This document shows positions 7,897-16,158 of a stretch of 64,000 nt of DNA, in pieces (position 1 is the stretch's first letter; the number at the start of each line of letters is the position of its first letter). Made by a program: the position numbers and the translations under genes. This DNA is from Nonomuraea rubra (lineage in GTDB: Bacteria > Actinomycetota > Actinomycetes > Streptosporangiales > Streptosporangiaceae): contig NZ_JACHMI010000001.1 of the NCBI RefSeq assembly GCF_014207985.1, forward strand, positions 4,385,001-4,449,000. Direction: 5' to 3'. The notes below the pieces were generated by a model that had not been told where the DNA came from, searched no databases, and saw only the letters and a list, made by a program, of their open reading frames with translations.

Positions 7897-8372
7897 TCGT
7901 GGCGCTGCTCGGCCTGCTGCTCGCGGCGGGCTGTGCCGCGGCGGCGGAGACGGAGAAGGCGTACGCGCAGGCGGACGTGGCCTTCAACCAGGAGATGATC
8001 ACGCATCATCAGCAGACGATCCAGCTCGCCGAGGCGGCGGCCGGGCGGGCGGGCAGCTCGTACGTGCGCGACCTCGCCGGGAAGCTCATCCCGGAGGAAC
8101 GGGCGGACATCGCGATGATGGAGTCGTGGCTGCGGTCCTGGAACGAGAAGATCCCGGTGAAACCGGTGACCGCCATGGGAGCGGACCTGCCCGAGGGGGA
8201 CGGGTTCGACCGGGCGTGGCTGAAGGCGTTGTCGGAGCATCTGCACCACGGCGTGATGATGGCCGAGACCGTGCGGAAGGCCGGCAAGCACGGGCCCACA
8301 CTGGAGCTGGCCGAGAAGATCATCCAGGTGCAGAACGCGGAGCTGAAGGAGATCGGCGAGCGACTGGCCTGA
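7878..8372 (+). CDS. DUF305 family lipoprotein
   Basis: ATG 7878 gives 164 residues with a lipoprotein signal: a hydrophobic stretch ending in LLLAAGC, so the mature protein is likely lipid-anchored at Cys20 or close by. The DUF305 core follows, with two His/Met-rich helices: FNQEMITHHQQTIQLAEAAA and LSEHLHHGVMMAETVRKA. Proteins of this family are secreted or membrane-anchored four-helix bundles, often linked to copper handling, although no direct evidence for metal is visible here beyond the His and Met residues. Its 5' end overlaps the longest possible start of the damaged methyltransferase. Confidence 0.85.
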   Translation: MRWKTAIVALLGLLLAAGCAAAAETEKAYAQADVAFNQEMITHHQQTIQLAEAAAGRAGSSYVRDLAGKLIPEERADIAMMESWLRSWNEKIPVKPVTAMGADLPEGDGFDRAWLKALSEHLHHGVMMAETVRKAGKHGPTLELAEKIIQVQNAELKEIGERLA

Positions 8373-8403
8373 CCGGCGGCCGGCCGGCCCGCGCGGTGCC
8401 GCC

Positions 8404-8437
8404 CGGTGACGCGAGCGCGCCCCCGGGCGGGTCACCG
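8404..8437. terminator. candidate bidirectional terminator
   Basis: CGGTGAC (8404-8410) and GTCACCG (8431-8437) form a 7-bp inverted repeat around a GC-rich loop, between the convergent DUF305 and GH92 genes. There is no U-tract, which is common in high-GC actinobacteria. Confidence 0.35.
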
Positions 8438-8445
8438 TTCTCGGG

Positions 8446-11400
8446 TCAGGTGGCTGGGCGGCGCAGCTCCAGGCGTACCCTGGCCAGCCAGGCTCCCCAG
8501 CCGTCCTGCGGCCGGCTGTCCGCGATGCGCAGGTAGAACGAGCGTCCCTCGCCGAGGTCGACGGAACGCTGTTCCCGGTTGGACAGGTCGCGCACGTTCG
8601 CGCTCTCCTGCAGCACCGTCCGCCAGTTCTGGTTGTCCGGGGAGACCTGGACCAGGAACTGGTTGCCGATGTCCAGCGTCAGCGAGCCCCAGGTCGCCCC
8701 GGCCGGCAGCGCGAACCGGTAGACGGCCTGGCTGTCGCCGTCGGTGAAGCGGGCCCGGCCGTCGTGCACCTCGCCGTCGAGCTGGGAGCCGTCCTCGTCG
8801 AGGAGCCACGGCTCCTCGGCCGGGGTGCCGGGTGTGAACTCCACGACGTCGCCCACCACCGTGACCGCGACCTGCTCGCTCGTCGTGCCCAGGCCGGAGG
8901 TCGCCGACAGCCGTACCGGATGGCTGCCGGGAGCCGCCGCGGCCGGCACCGTCACCTGGAACGGCACCACCTGCGACGCGCCCGCGGCGAGCGGCCCGAA
9001 GGCAGCGGAGCCCGGCTGGACGGTCCAGCCCTGCGGCCCGGTCGCGGCCAGCTCACCGCCGGCGGGACGGCCGGCGTGGTTGGTCACGGTCACCGGCAGC
9101 GTCACGGTCTCCCCGGGTGCGGCGAAGCCCCCGGCTGCGTCGATGACCAGCGGCGACGTCTCCGGCGCCGCCGGGGCGAGCAGCTCGATCTCGGCGAGCG
9201 ACGGCTGGCCGGTGGCGGTGAACCTGATCCGGTAGTGCTCGTACGTTCCCGGCCTGGCGATCTTGAACGGCCGGGTCTGCAGCCGCCACGCGAAGCTCTC
9301 GCCGGCCCGCTCGTCGAGCACCTGCCACGCCTGCCCGTCCACGGACCCCTCCAGCACCCAGCCGGCCGGGTCCTGCCCTTCCTGCGCCCCCGAGGTCAGC
9401 GTGTAGAAGCTCACCTGCCGCTTCCCGGCCAGGTCGTAGCGGACCCACTCGGGCAGCGCCGCCCGGGTGGCCGAGCTGTCGTCGAACAGCGCGCTCACGT
9501 CGGCGCCGCCGGCGCCGGACGCCGTGCCGCGGCCCGGCCCCGTGACGTCGCGCAGCGGCGCGGGGACGCGGTCGTCGCGGGTGATCGAGGGCGGCGCGGC
9601 GTCCTTGCCGGTGCCCCATCGCGACGGCCTCGGCCCCATCTCGAACACCAGCTCGCCGCCCTTGGCGATCAGGTCGTGCGGCAGGTACGTCCTGTCGTAC
9701 CGCTTGCCGTTGACCTTCAGCCCCTGCACGTAGACGTTGCGCTCGCTGTTGCCCGGTGCCCTGATGACCAGCTTCCTGCCGTTCTCCAGCCGCACCGTCG
9801 CCTTCTCGAACAGCGGCGAGCCGATCGCGTAGTACGGGCTGCCCATCTGCAGCGGGTAGAAGCCCAGCGCGCTGAACACCTGCCACGCCGACATCTCGCC
9901 GTTGTCCTCGTCGCCCGGGTAGCCCTGGCCGATCTCGCTGCCCAGGTACAGCCGCGACAGGGCCTCGCGCACCCTGGCCTGCGTCTTCCACGGCTGACCG
10001 GCGTAGTCGTACATGTAGGCGATGTGGTGCGAGGGCTGGTTGCTGTGCCCGTACTGGCCCATGCGCACGTCCCTGGCCTCGCGCATCTCGTGGATGACGC
10101 CGCCGTACGAGCCGGGGAACAGCGCCGTCTCCGGCGTGGCGAAGAACGTGTCCAGCTTGTCCGCCAGCTCGGCGGCGCCGCCGTACAGGTTGGCCAGGCC
10201 GCGGCCGTCCTGGGGGACGTGGAAGGCCATGTTCCAGCCGTTCGTCTCGGTGTAGTCGAAGCCCCACGTACGCGGGTCGTACGCGCCCGGCTTGCGGCGG
10301 AACGACCCGTCGGCGTTCCTGCCCTGGAAGAAGCCCGTCGCAGGGTCGAACAGGTGCACGTAGTTCAGCGCCCGGTTACGGAAGTATTCGTACTCCTCCA
10401 GGTAGCGGGCCCGTTTCGCGCCCGTGGAGCGCCCGGCCAGGGCCTTGGCCATGTTCGCGATGCCGAAGTCGTTGATGTAGCCGTCCATCGCCCACGACAT
10501 CGCCTCGCCCGTGGACTGGATGGTCGTGTACCCGAGGAACGCGGACGTGGCCAGGCCCTTGCGGCCCACGTTCCGGCTGGGCGGCACGACCGTGGCGTTC
10601 TTGACCGCGGCGGCGTACGCGGCCTCGGCGTCGAACCCCGGCACCCCCTTCAGGTACGCGTCGGCGAAGGCCACGTCGGAGCTGGTGCCGACCATCAGAT
10701 CGGCGTACCCCGGCGACGACCAGCGCGCGATCCAGCCGCCGTCCAGGTACTGCTGGACGAACCCGGCCGCCATCTCGCCGGCCGCCTCCGGCGTGAGCAG
10801 CGCGTACGCGGGCCACGTCGTCCGGTAGGTGTCCCAGAAGCCGTTGTTGACGTACACCTTCCCGTCCACCACCCGCGCGCCCGTCTCGGTCGGCGTGCTG
10901 GGCGGGGTGGCGGTCGCGGACTGCACGGCGTGCCGGTACACCGGCTGCGTGGCGGTGCCGGTGTTCTCGAAGCCCGAGTTCGGATACAGGAACAGCCGGT
11001 ACAGGTTCGAGTAGAGCGTGACGAGCTGGTCCCGGCTCGCGCCCTCCACCTCGATGACGCCCAGCTTGGCGTCCCACGCCCGGCGTGCCCGCTCGCTGAC
11101 CGCCTCCAGCGTGTCGGAGGCGGCGATCTCCAGCTCCAGGTTCCTGCGCGCCTGCTCCGCGCTGATCAGCGAGGACGCGATGCGCATGGTCACCGTACGC
11201 GCCGGGCCGGCGTCGAAGGCGAGGTAGCCGAGCACGTTGTCGCGGCCCTGCCCGGTGAGCCTGCCGCCGCCGGTGACCGGGCGGTCGAAGACGGCGTGGA
11301 AGAACATGCGCGTGGCGCCGGTGGACAGGTCGCTGCGCACGTCGGAGTAGCCGGTCACCACCCCGGCGGCGGTGTCGAGCGTGAGGCCGCCGCTGTTGTT

Positions 11401-13182
11401 CACGTTGTCGAAGACCAGCTTCGCCGCGGATCCCGGGAACGTGAAGCGCGCCAGCGCCGCGTGGTCGGACGGGGCGATCTCGGCCTTGATCCCGTTGTCG
11501 AACGTGACCGCGTACAGGTGCGGCCGCGCGACCTCACGCTCGTGCCGGAACGGCAGCGCCCGGGCCGTGCGCGACGGGTCCGGCGTGCCCTCGGCCGCCG
11601 ACGGCATGAACTGGAACGTCTGCCGGTCGCCCATCCACGGGCTCGGCTCGTGGCTGGCGGTGAACGCCTGGATCGCCGGCAGGTTGGCGGCGTTGTTGGC
11701 CCGGTGGTACTCGTACAGCCAGCTCGTCGAGCCGGCGTTCGTCATCGGCGTCCAGAAGTTGAACCCGTGAGGGACCGCGGTGGCCGGGAAGTTGTTGCCC
11801 CGGGAGAAGCCGCCGGTGGAGTGCGTCCCCCGGGTGGTGACCGCGTGGTCGGCGAGGCTCCGGTGCGCCGCGTGCCCCTCGTACGGCTGCCGCCTGCGCT
11901 CCGAGACGATCCTGATGTCGTCCACCCAGCCCCGGAACCCGGCCAGGCCCGCCGGGCTGTCGTAGGCCACCAGGATGCGGGTGATCCGCTTGCCCCTGGC
12001 CACCTGGCCGATCTCGGCGCGCTTGAAGTTCCACTGGCCGGCGTAGAGGGTCTTGGACTCGCCCTGCTCGCGCGGGGCCAGCCGCACGCCGTGCTGGTCC
12101 ACGGCCTTGAGGCCGCTGAGGTAGGTGCCGTCGTCGAAGGCCAGGTCCACCGAGACGTACGTGCTGGGGTAGCGCCGGTCGGCCGCCGTGAACTCGGGGA
12201 AGACCAGGTACGACAGCTCCGTGCCGCGCGTCACCGGGAGGTCCACCTCGAACACCTTGTTCAGGGAACGGCCGCCGGATCCGGAGGTGGTGCTGCCCGC
12301 GTACTGCAGGGCCCGCAGGCCCGTGAAGCCGGCGCGCGGCTTGGAGACGAACCCGCCCGTCGGGCCCGTGCCCACCTGGCTGCGCATGTCGCTGGGCGGC
12401 CGGGGGCCGCTGGTGCCGTCCGACAGCTCCCACTCGGCGAGCTGCAGGGTCGAGCCCTCGCCGATGCGGGTGACGTTCAGCCGGTAGTGGGCGTAGGCGG
12501 TGGTGTTGCCGAAGCGGTACTCCTTGCGCTGGTGGCGGGCGGTGAACGTCTCGCCGGCGCGGGTGTCGAGGGTGGTCCAGGTCCGCCCGTCCTGCGAGCC
12601 CTGCAGCTCCCAGTCGCGCGGGTCGCGCTCGGGGGCGTCGTCGGCGGAGGTCAGCGCGTAGTGCACGACGGCGACGGGCTCGGACAGGTCGTACTGGGCC
12701 CAGGCGGTGCCGGTGAACACCAGCCACTTGGTGTTGGCGTCGGTGTCGGCCAGGTTCTCCTTCACCTCGCCCGCGGCCGCGTACTCGCCGCTGGCCCGGA
12801 CCTGGGCGATCTTGTCGGTGATGCTGCCCTCGATGCCGCCGGGCAGGGTGCCTGTGACGTTCTCGGCCTTCTCGGCCGTGTTGAGCCAGGTCGGCTGCGG
12901 GTCGCCGTCCTCGAAGGAGGTGGCGAAGGCGGCACCCTCCGCTCTGGCCAGGTCCTGGCCGTCACGCGCGGCCCTGCGCGCCTCGCCGGCGGGCGGGGCC
13001 GGCTCGGCCACGGACGGGTCGGGCGGCGGGCTGTAGGACGGGCCGGGGGAGGGGGTGCCCGAAGGGCCTGGGTTGGGAATGGGGTCCGGGCCTTTCTGTG
13101 CGGTGAGCGCGGCGGTGGCGGGAGCGGCGAGGGCGAGGGCGAGGAGAGGGGATAAGAGTGCTGTCAGGACGGATCGCTTCAT
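8446..13182 (-). CDS. secreted GH92 alpha-1,2-mannosidase with F5/8C, NEW3 and NPCBM-like domains
   Basis: The product is 1578 residues with an N-terminal signal peptide (KR then a hydrophobic stretch ending PATAA) and a Pro/Ser/Gly linker. Visible order: F5/8-type C-like galactose-binding domain (about 120-260), the GH92 N-terminal sandwich and catalytic barrel (about 430-1180), a second F5/8C-like domain (about 1200-1320), a NEW3 Ig-like domain (about 1340-1420) and an NPCBM-like end. The GH92 signature GYPGDEDNGEMSAWQVFSAL near residue 1085 includes the acidic residues of the active site, and ATAVPHGFNFWTPMT marks the domain start. GH92 enzymes are Ca2+-dependent exo-mannosidases. Two LacI-type palindromes lie upstream, suggesting sugar induction. 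Confidence 0.93.
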   Translation of the reverse strand: MKRSVLTALLSPLLALALAAPATAALTAQKGPDPIPNPGPSGTPSPGPSYSPPPDPSVAEPAPPAGEARRAARDGQDLARAEGAAFATSFEDGDPQPTWLNTAEKAENVTGTLPGGIEGSITDKIAQVRASGEYAAAGEVKENLADTDANTKWLVFTGTAWAQYDLSEPVAVVHYALTSADDAPERDPRDWELQGSQDGRTWTTLDTRAGETFTARHQRKEYRFGNTTAYAHYRLNVTRIGEGSTLQLAEWELSDGTSGPRPPSDMRSQVGTGPTGGFVSKPRAGFTGLRALQYAGSTTSGSGGRSLNKVFEVDLPVTRGTELSYLVFPEFTAADRRYPSTYVSVDLAFDDGTYLSGLKAVDQHGVRLAPREQGESKTLYAGQWNFKRAEIGQVARGKRITRILVAYDSPAGLAGFRGWVDDIRIVSERRRQPYEGHAAHRSLADHAVTTRGTHSTGGFSRGNNFPATAVPHGFNFWTPMTNAGSTSWLYEYHRANNAANLPAIQAFTASHEPSPWMGDRQTFQFMPSAAEGTPDPSRTARALPFRHEREVARPHLYAVTFDNGIKAEIAPSDHAALARFTFPGSAAKLVFDNVNNSGGLTLDTAAGVVTGYSDVRSDLSTGATRMFFHAVFDRPVTGGGRLTGQGRDNVLGYLAFDAGPARTVTMRIASSLISAEQARRNLELEIAASDTLEAVSERARRAWDAKLGVIEVEGASRDQLVTLYSNLYRLFLYPNSGFENTGTATQPVYRHAVQSATATPPSTPTETGARVVDGKVYVNNGFWDTYRTTWPAYALLTPEAAGEMAAGFVQQYLDGGWIARWSSPGYADLMVGTSSDVAFADAYLKGVPGFDAEAAYAAAVKNATVVPPSRNVGRKGLATSAFLGYTTIQSTGEAMSWAMDGYINDFGIANMAKALAGRSTGAKRARYLEEYEYFRNRALNYVHLFDPATGFFQGRNADGSFRRKPGAYDPRTWGFDYTETNGWNMAFHVPQDGRGLANLYGGAAELADKLDTFFATPETALFPGSYGGVIHEMREARDVRMGQYGHSNQPSHHIAYMYDYAGQPWKTQARVREALSRLYLGSEIGQGYPGDEDNGEMSAWQVFSALGFYPLQMGSPYYAIGSPLFEKATVRLENGRKLVIRAPGNSERNVYVQGLKVNGKRYDRTYLPHDLIAKGGELVFEMGPRPSRWGTGKDAAPPSITRDDRVPAPLRDVTGPGRGTASGAGGADVSALFDDSSATRAALPEWVRYDLAGKRQVSFYTLTSGAQEGQDPAGWVLEGSVDGQAWQVLDERAGESFAWRLQTRPFKIARPGTYEHYRIRFTATGQPSLAEIELLAPAAPETSPLVIDAAGGFAAPGETVTLPVTVTNHAGRPAGGELAATGPQGWTVQPGSAAFGPLAAGASQVVPFQVTVPAAAAPGSHPVRLSATSGLGTTSEQVAVTVVGDVVEFTPGTPAEEPWLLDEDGSQLDGEVHDGRARFTDGDSQAVYRFALPAGATWGSLTLDIGNQFLVQVSPDNQNWRTVLQESANVRDLSNREQRSVDLGEGRSFYLRIADSRPQDGWGAWLARVRLELRRPAT

Positions 13183-13224
13183 CGGGGACCTTTCCGCAGG
13201 TCAGCAGGCCAGTACCAACAAATC

Positions 13225-13238
13225 TGACAACGTTGTCA
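13225..13238. promoter_or_regulatory. LacI-type operator (proximal) for GH92 gene
   Basis: TGACAACGTTGTCA is a perfect 14-bp palindrome with the central CG typical of LacI-family operators. It lies 43 bases upstream of the GH92 start codon on the minus strand, where it would block transcription near the start site. Confidence 0.75.
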
Positions 13239-13274
13239 ACCCCGATCTGGTATGAAAGTTTCACCCAGGGGGCG

Positions 13275-13296
13275 CGCTGTCAAGACAGCGCTGTCA
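13275..13296. promoter_or_regulatory. second palindromic operator overlapping a TTGACA -35 box
   Basis: GACAGCGCTGTC (13284-13295) is a perfect 12-bp palindrome; it also overlaps CGCTGTC-AA-GACAGCG (13275-13290). Read on the minus strand the palindrome runs straight into TTGACA (13283 down to 13278), a good -35 box pointing at the GH92 gene. A closely related element lies before the GH16 gene at 49706-49724. Confidence 0.65.
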
Positions 13297-13357
13297 TCGG
13301 TGTTGCGGTACTGGCCCTGGCCGGTGCGGCCAGGGCCCCGGTTCGAACAGGGTGCGG

Positions 13358-15004
13358 CTACGGCCGGACGAGGATGACGTTCCCCAGCGACCGCTGGCCT
13401 GCCGCGTCCGACGGCCGGTTCACGATCCCGCCGCCCGACGTGACCATGACGCTCGAACCGCCGCCGTCGAGGTTCATCGCCTCGCGGGCCCCGAGCAGCT
13501 TCATCAGCTCGGCCGTCTGCGCCACGCCCAGCCCCTCGCTGTACCCGTCCTGCCGCCCGTCCACGACCACCAGCATGAGCCGGCCCCGGGAGTCCGTCCC
13601 GATCATCGACCGGGGGTTGGCCCGGACGGTCCAGTTGTAGGTGAACGTCTGGTCGGTGCCCTCCCGGATCACGCCGTCGGCCGCCGCGTTCACCGACACC
13701 CGCCCGTCCCGCACCAGGGACGGCCCGACCTGGAGGATCGTGGTGTCAGGGGTCAGCGCGACCCGCCGCCCCCTGCCGTCCTCGATCCGCTCGCTCACCC
13801 TGAGCCGCTCGCCCGCCTTCGCGTGCTCCAGCAGCCAGGCCGCGCTGTCGCCGATGGCCTGGACGACGGACCCGCCGGCGGGCACGGCGGTCCCGCGCGA
13901 GGCGTTCACCGCGGTGACGGTGCCGCGGGCGTCCAGCACGGCCTCGGCCCCCGCGCCGGCGGGCGGCGTGCCCCACTCCGGGGTGAACAGCACGAGCTCG
14001 CTCGCGTCCGTGCACTTCAGGTCGTGCTGCGGCTTCTCGGTGGGCAGGTCGCCGCCCACCCCGCCGCAGTTCCAGATCTCGCCGGGCACCCGGTTCACGC
14101 CGTCGATCTCGACGCTGTCCCGGCCGGCCCGCAGGGTGACCCGGGCCGTGTACGTGTCCACGTCCACGGCGCGCCCGCCCCTGGTGATCTTGATGCCGGC
14201 GCGGCCCTGGGTGGCGGAGCCGATCAGCTTGCCGTCCTTGACGTACATGCCGCCCGGGGCGCTGTTGTAGAACCACTGCGCGTTGATCCCCGCCACCGCG
14301 CCCGCCGCGGCGGCCAGGTCGGTCAGCTTCTCCGTGCCGTTCAGGGCGGCGCCGAAGTCGGTGCCGACCGTGCCGCGGAACTGCCGGAAGTCCACCCGGA
14401 GCAGGTGCACCTTCTGCGGCGCGCCCGGGTCCGTGCCGTCCTGCGCGGTGTAGCGGGTGCCGCCCGCGAAGCCGGCCGCCCTGATCGCGGACAGCGCGGT
14501 GGCGGCCTCGGCGCTCGTGGCGTACCGGCCGACCCGGACGATCCAGCCCAGCGTGCCGGCGGGGCGGTCGGCGAACGCGGCCGTGGTGACCTCCTCCACC
14601 CGCGGCTCGAACCCCTTCTCCCGCACCGCCGCCGCCACCCGGTCGGCGATCTCCCTCGCGCCCAGGGCGGTGCCGGCCGTGTTGAGCGGGCCGTCGATCG
14701 TGGCCGGCAGGTACACGTGCACGGTCCAGTAGTCGCCGGCGTCCTTGGCACCGAGCGACATCGAGGTCAGGGTCACGCCGGGCGCCACCGTGGTGGTCAC
14801 CGCCGGCGCGCTCAGCGGCAGCTTCCCGCCGAAGAAGGAGCCGGACGGCGAGGCTGCCACTGGGGCTGCCACTGGGGCCGCCGCTGGGGCCGCTGCTGGG
14901 GTGGCCGCTGGGGTGGCCGCCGGTGTCGCTGCTGTGGCCGGCGCCGCGCTCACGGCCAGCAGGGTCACGGCCGCCGCGACGGCGGAGAGGGTGTTGCGGT
15001 GCAT
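13358..15004 (-). CDS. secreted SPOR-domain plus NAGPA-type phosphodiester glycosidase
   Basis: ATG 15004 gives 548 residues. A signal peptide (MHRNTLSAV...SAAPATAA) is followed by an Ala/Pro repeat linker, then a SPOR-like module at about residues 95-180 (YWTVHVYLPATID, VEEVTTAAFADRPAGTLGWIVRVGRY) and a C-terminal phosphodiester glycosidase domain (NAGPA/DUF2233) at about 215-548. The latter shows GINAQWFYN, GMYVKDGKLIG, MIGTDSRGRLMLVVVDGRQ and MNLDGGGSSVMV. Enzymes of this fold remove N-acetylglucosamine or related sugars from phosphodiesters, so an extracellular cell-wall or teichoic/glycan phosphodiester substrate is likely. It lies between the GH92 gene and the surface-glycan locus. Confidence 0.85.
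   Translation of the reverse strand: MHRNTLSAVAAAVTLLAVSAAPATAATPAATPAATPAAAPAAAPVAAPVAASPSGSFFGGKLPLSAPAVTTTVAPGVTLTSMSLGAKDAGDYWTVHVYLPATIDGPLNTAGTALGAREIADRVAAAVREKGFEPRVEEVTTAAFADRPAGTLGWIVRVGRYATSAEAATALSAIRAAGFAGGTRYTAQDGTDPGAPQKVHLLRVDFRQFRGTVGTDFGAALNGTEKLTDLAAAAGAVAGINAQWFYNSAPGGMYVKDGKLIGSATQGRAGIKITRGGRAVDVDTYTARVTLRAGRDSVEIDGVNRVPGEIWNCGGVGGDLPTEKPQHDLKCTDASELVLFTPEWGTPPAGAGAEAVLDARGTVTAVNASRGTAVPAGGSVVQAIGDSAAWLLEHAKAGERLRVSERIEDGRGRRVALTPDTTILQVGPSLVRDGRVSVNAAADGVIREGTDQTFTYNWTVRANPRSMIGTDSRGRLMLVVVDGRQDGYSEGLGVAQTAELMKLLGAREAMNLDGGGSSVMVTSGGGIVNRPSDAAGQRSLGNVILVRP
14852..14940 (-). repeat. 12-bp tandem repeat encoding Ala/Pro linker
   Basis: On the plus strand TGGGG recurs with period 12 at 14861, 14873, 14885, 14897 and 14909 within similar units (TGGGGCTGCCAC to TGGGGTGGCCGC). 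On the coding strand it encodes the low-complexity A-T/A-P linker between the signal peptide and the SPOR-like module. Confidence 0.85.
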
Positions 15005-15050
15005 GTACGTCCTCGGTCCAGGTGCGATCTGTCTGCCAGGGCAGTCAAGG

Positions 15051-15071
15051 GCCCGCCGATGAACGGCGGGC
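15051..15071. terminator. hairpin downstream of UPF0104 gene
   Basis: GCCCGCCG (15051-15058) and CGGCGGGC (15064-15071) form a perfect 8-bp stem with a 5-base ATGAA loop. It lies 38 bases past the stop of the UPF0104 gene and upstream of the phosphodiester glycosidase, so it probably ends the glycan-locus transcript on the minus strand. Confidence 0.6.
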
Positions 15072-15108
15072 GCTGCCCGCGAAGCACCCAGGTGAACAGC
15101 GTCGGAGA

Positions 15109-16158
15109 TCACCCGCCGCCGTGCCCCGGCGACGCCGCGGGCTGGGGCGCCTCCCGTGGCTCGGCCCGGTCGCGGCGGATGAGGTACTCGGCGATCGCCA
15201 ACGAGGCCGCGCCGAGCAGCACCTCGCTGACGGTGGAGACCAGCCGGCTGGCCAGGGCCACCACCGCCGCGGCCGGGGTGGGCAGCACCACGCTCAGCGT
15301 GGCTGTGAGCACCGCCTCGCGGACGCCGATCCCGTCCGGGATGAACACGGCCGCGATGCCGATCGAGGTGGCGAGCGTGAACGCGCCCACGCACAGCAGC
15401 AGGGAGCGGGACGGGGGCGCGCCCATCGCGATGGCCAGCGGCCACAGATGCAGGCCCGTGACCACCCACGACAGGCTCTGCCAGGTGACCGCGAGCCGCA
15501 CACCCCGGACGGAGGCCGCCTTGGCGGCCGCGGGGCGGCGCAGCAGCCGCAGCAGCAGCGCCGAGCCCTGGTTGACGAGCTGCGGGCGCACCAGGACGAG
15601 CACGATCAGCACCGCGGCTCCGGCCAGCCAGGCCGCCCGCGCGCCCAGCAGCTGCACACCCGCGAGCAGCCCCACCGTGAACCCGCTCAGCAGCACCAGG
15701 CTCATGACGAGCGCCGCCGTGGTCATCAGCCTGCCGAACGTGATGCCGTTGACCGCGGCGACCCTGGCGGTGGCGAGCATGCCGGGAACCCGTCCCGGCA
15801 GGTACTTGGACAGGAAGCCGACGAAGAAGATCCGCACCACGCGCGGCCCGCTGACCGGCGGGCCGAGCTCCAGCAGCACGACGCGCCAGGCGAGGAACCC
15901 GAGCGACAGCCCCGCCGTGCTCGCCAGCAGCGAGCCGCCGAGCAGGAGGGCGATCTGGCCGGCGTCGCGCCGGGTGAACAGGACGCCGACCACGCTCCAG
16001 TCCAGCCGGGACATCGTCCAGGCGATCGCGGCCACGACGGCGAGGGCGAACCCGGCGACCAGCGCCCGCGCCACCGGCCGCGGCAGCCGAGGCAGGCGCA
16101 GCCAGGGCCGGCGAGGCGACTCCTCCGGTGCCACTCCCGTGCCCTCGTCCGGTATCAC
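15109..16158 (-). CDS. UPF0104 / LPG-synthase-transmembrane-like integral membrane protein
   Basis: The product is 349 residues with about eight hydrophobic segments starting near residue 30. Family features are SKYLPGRVPGMLATARVAAV near residue 115, FIPDGIGVREAVLTATLS near residue 275, and a late EVLLGAASLAIAEYLIRR segment. This fold occurs in the flippase part of lysylphosphatidylglycerol synthases and in stand-alone proteins next to glycosyltransferases, where it is thought to act on lipid-linked substrates. It overlaps the upstream glycosyltransferase gene by 4 bp (ATGA), so the two are translated together. A flippase or membrane-scaffold role for the glycan locus is inference. Confidence 0.8.
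   Translation of the reverse strand: MIPDEGTGVAPEESPRRPWLRLPRLPRPVARALVAGFALAVVAAIAWTMSRLDWSVVGVLFTRRDAGQIALLLGGSLLASTAGLSLGFLAWRVVLLELGPPVSGPRVVRIFFVGFLSKYLPGRVPGMLATARVAAVNGITFGRLMTTAALVMSLVLLSGFTVGLLAGVQLLGARAAWLAGAAVLIVLVLVRPQLVNQGSALLLRLLRRPAAAKAASVRGVRLAVTWQSLSWVVTGLHLWPLAIAMGAPPSRSLLLCVGAFTLATSIGIAAVFIPDGIGVREAVLTATLSVVLPTPAAAVVALASRLVSTVSEVLLGAASLAIAEYLIRRDRAEPREAPQPAASPGHGGG

Noticed and set aside
8764-13155. A 1463-codon open frame on the + strand opposite the GH92 gene
   Set aside because: Composition is Arg/Gly/Ala/Val-rich without domains; it is the antisense shadow of a GC3-rich gene. The minus-strand frame has a signal peptide and clear GH92 motifs.
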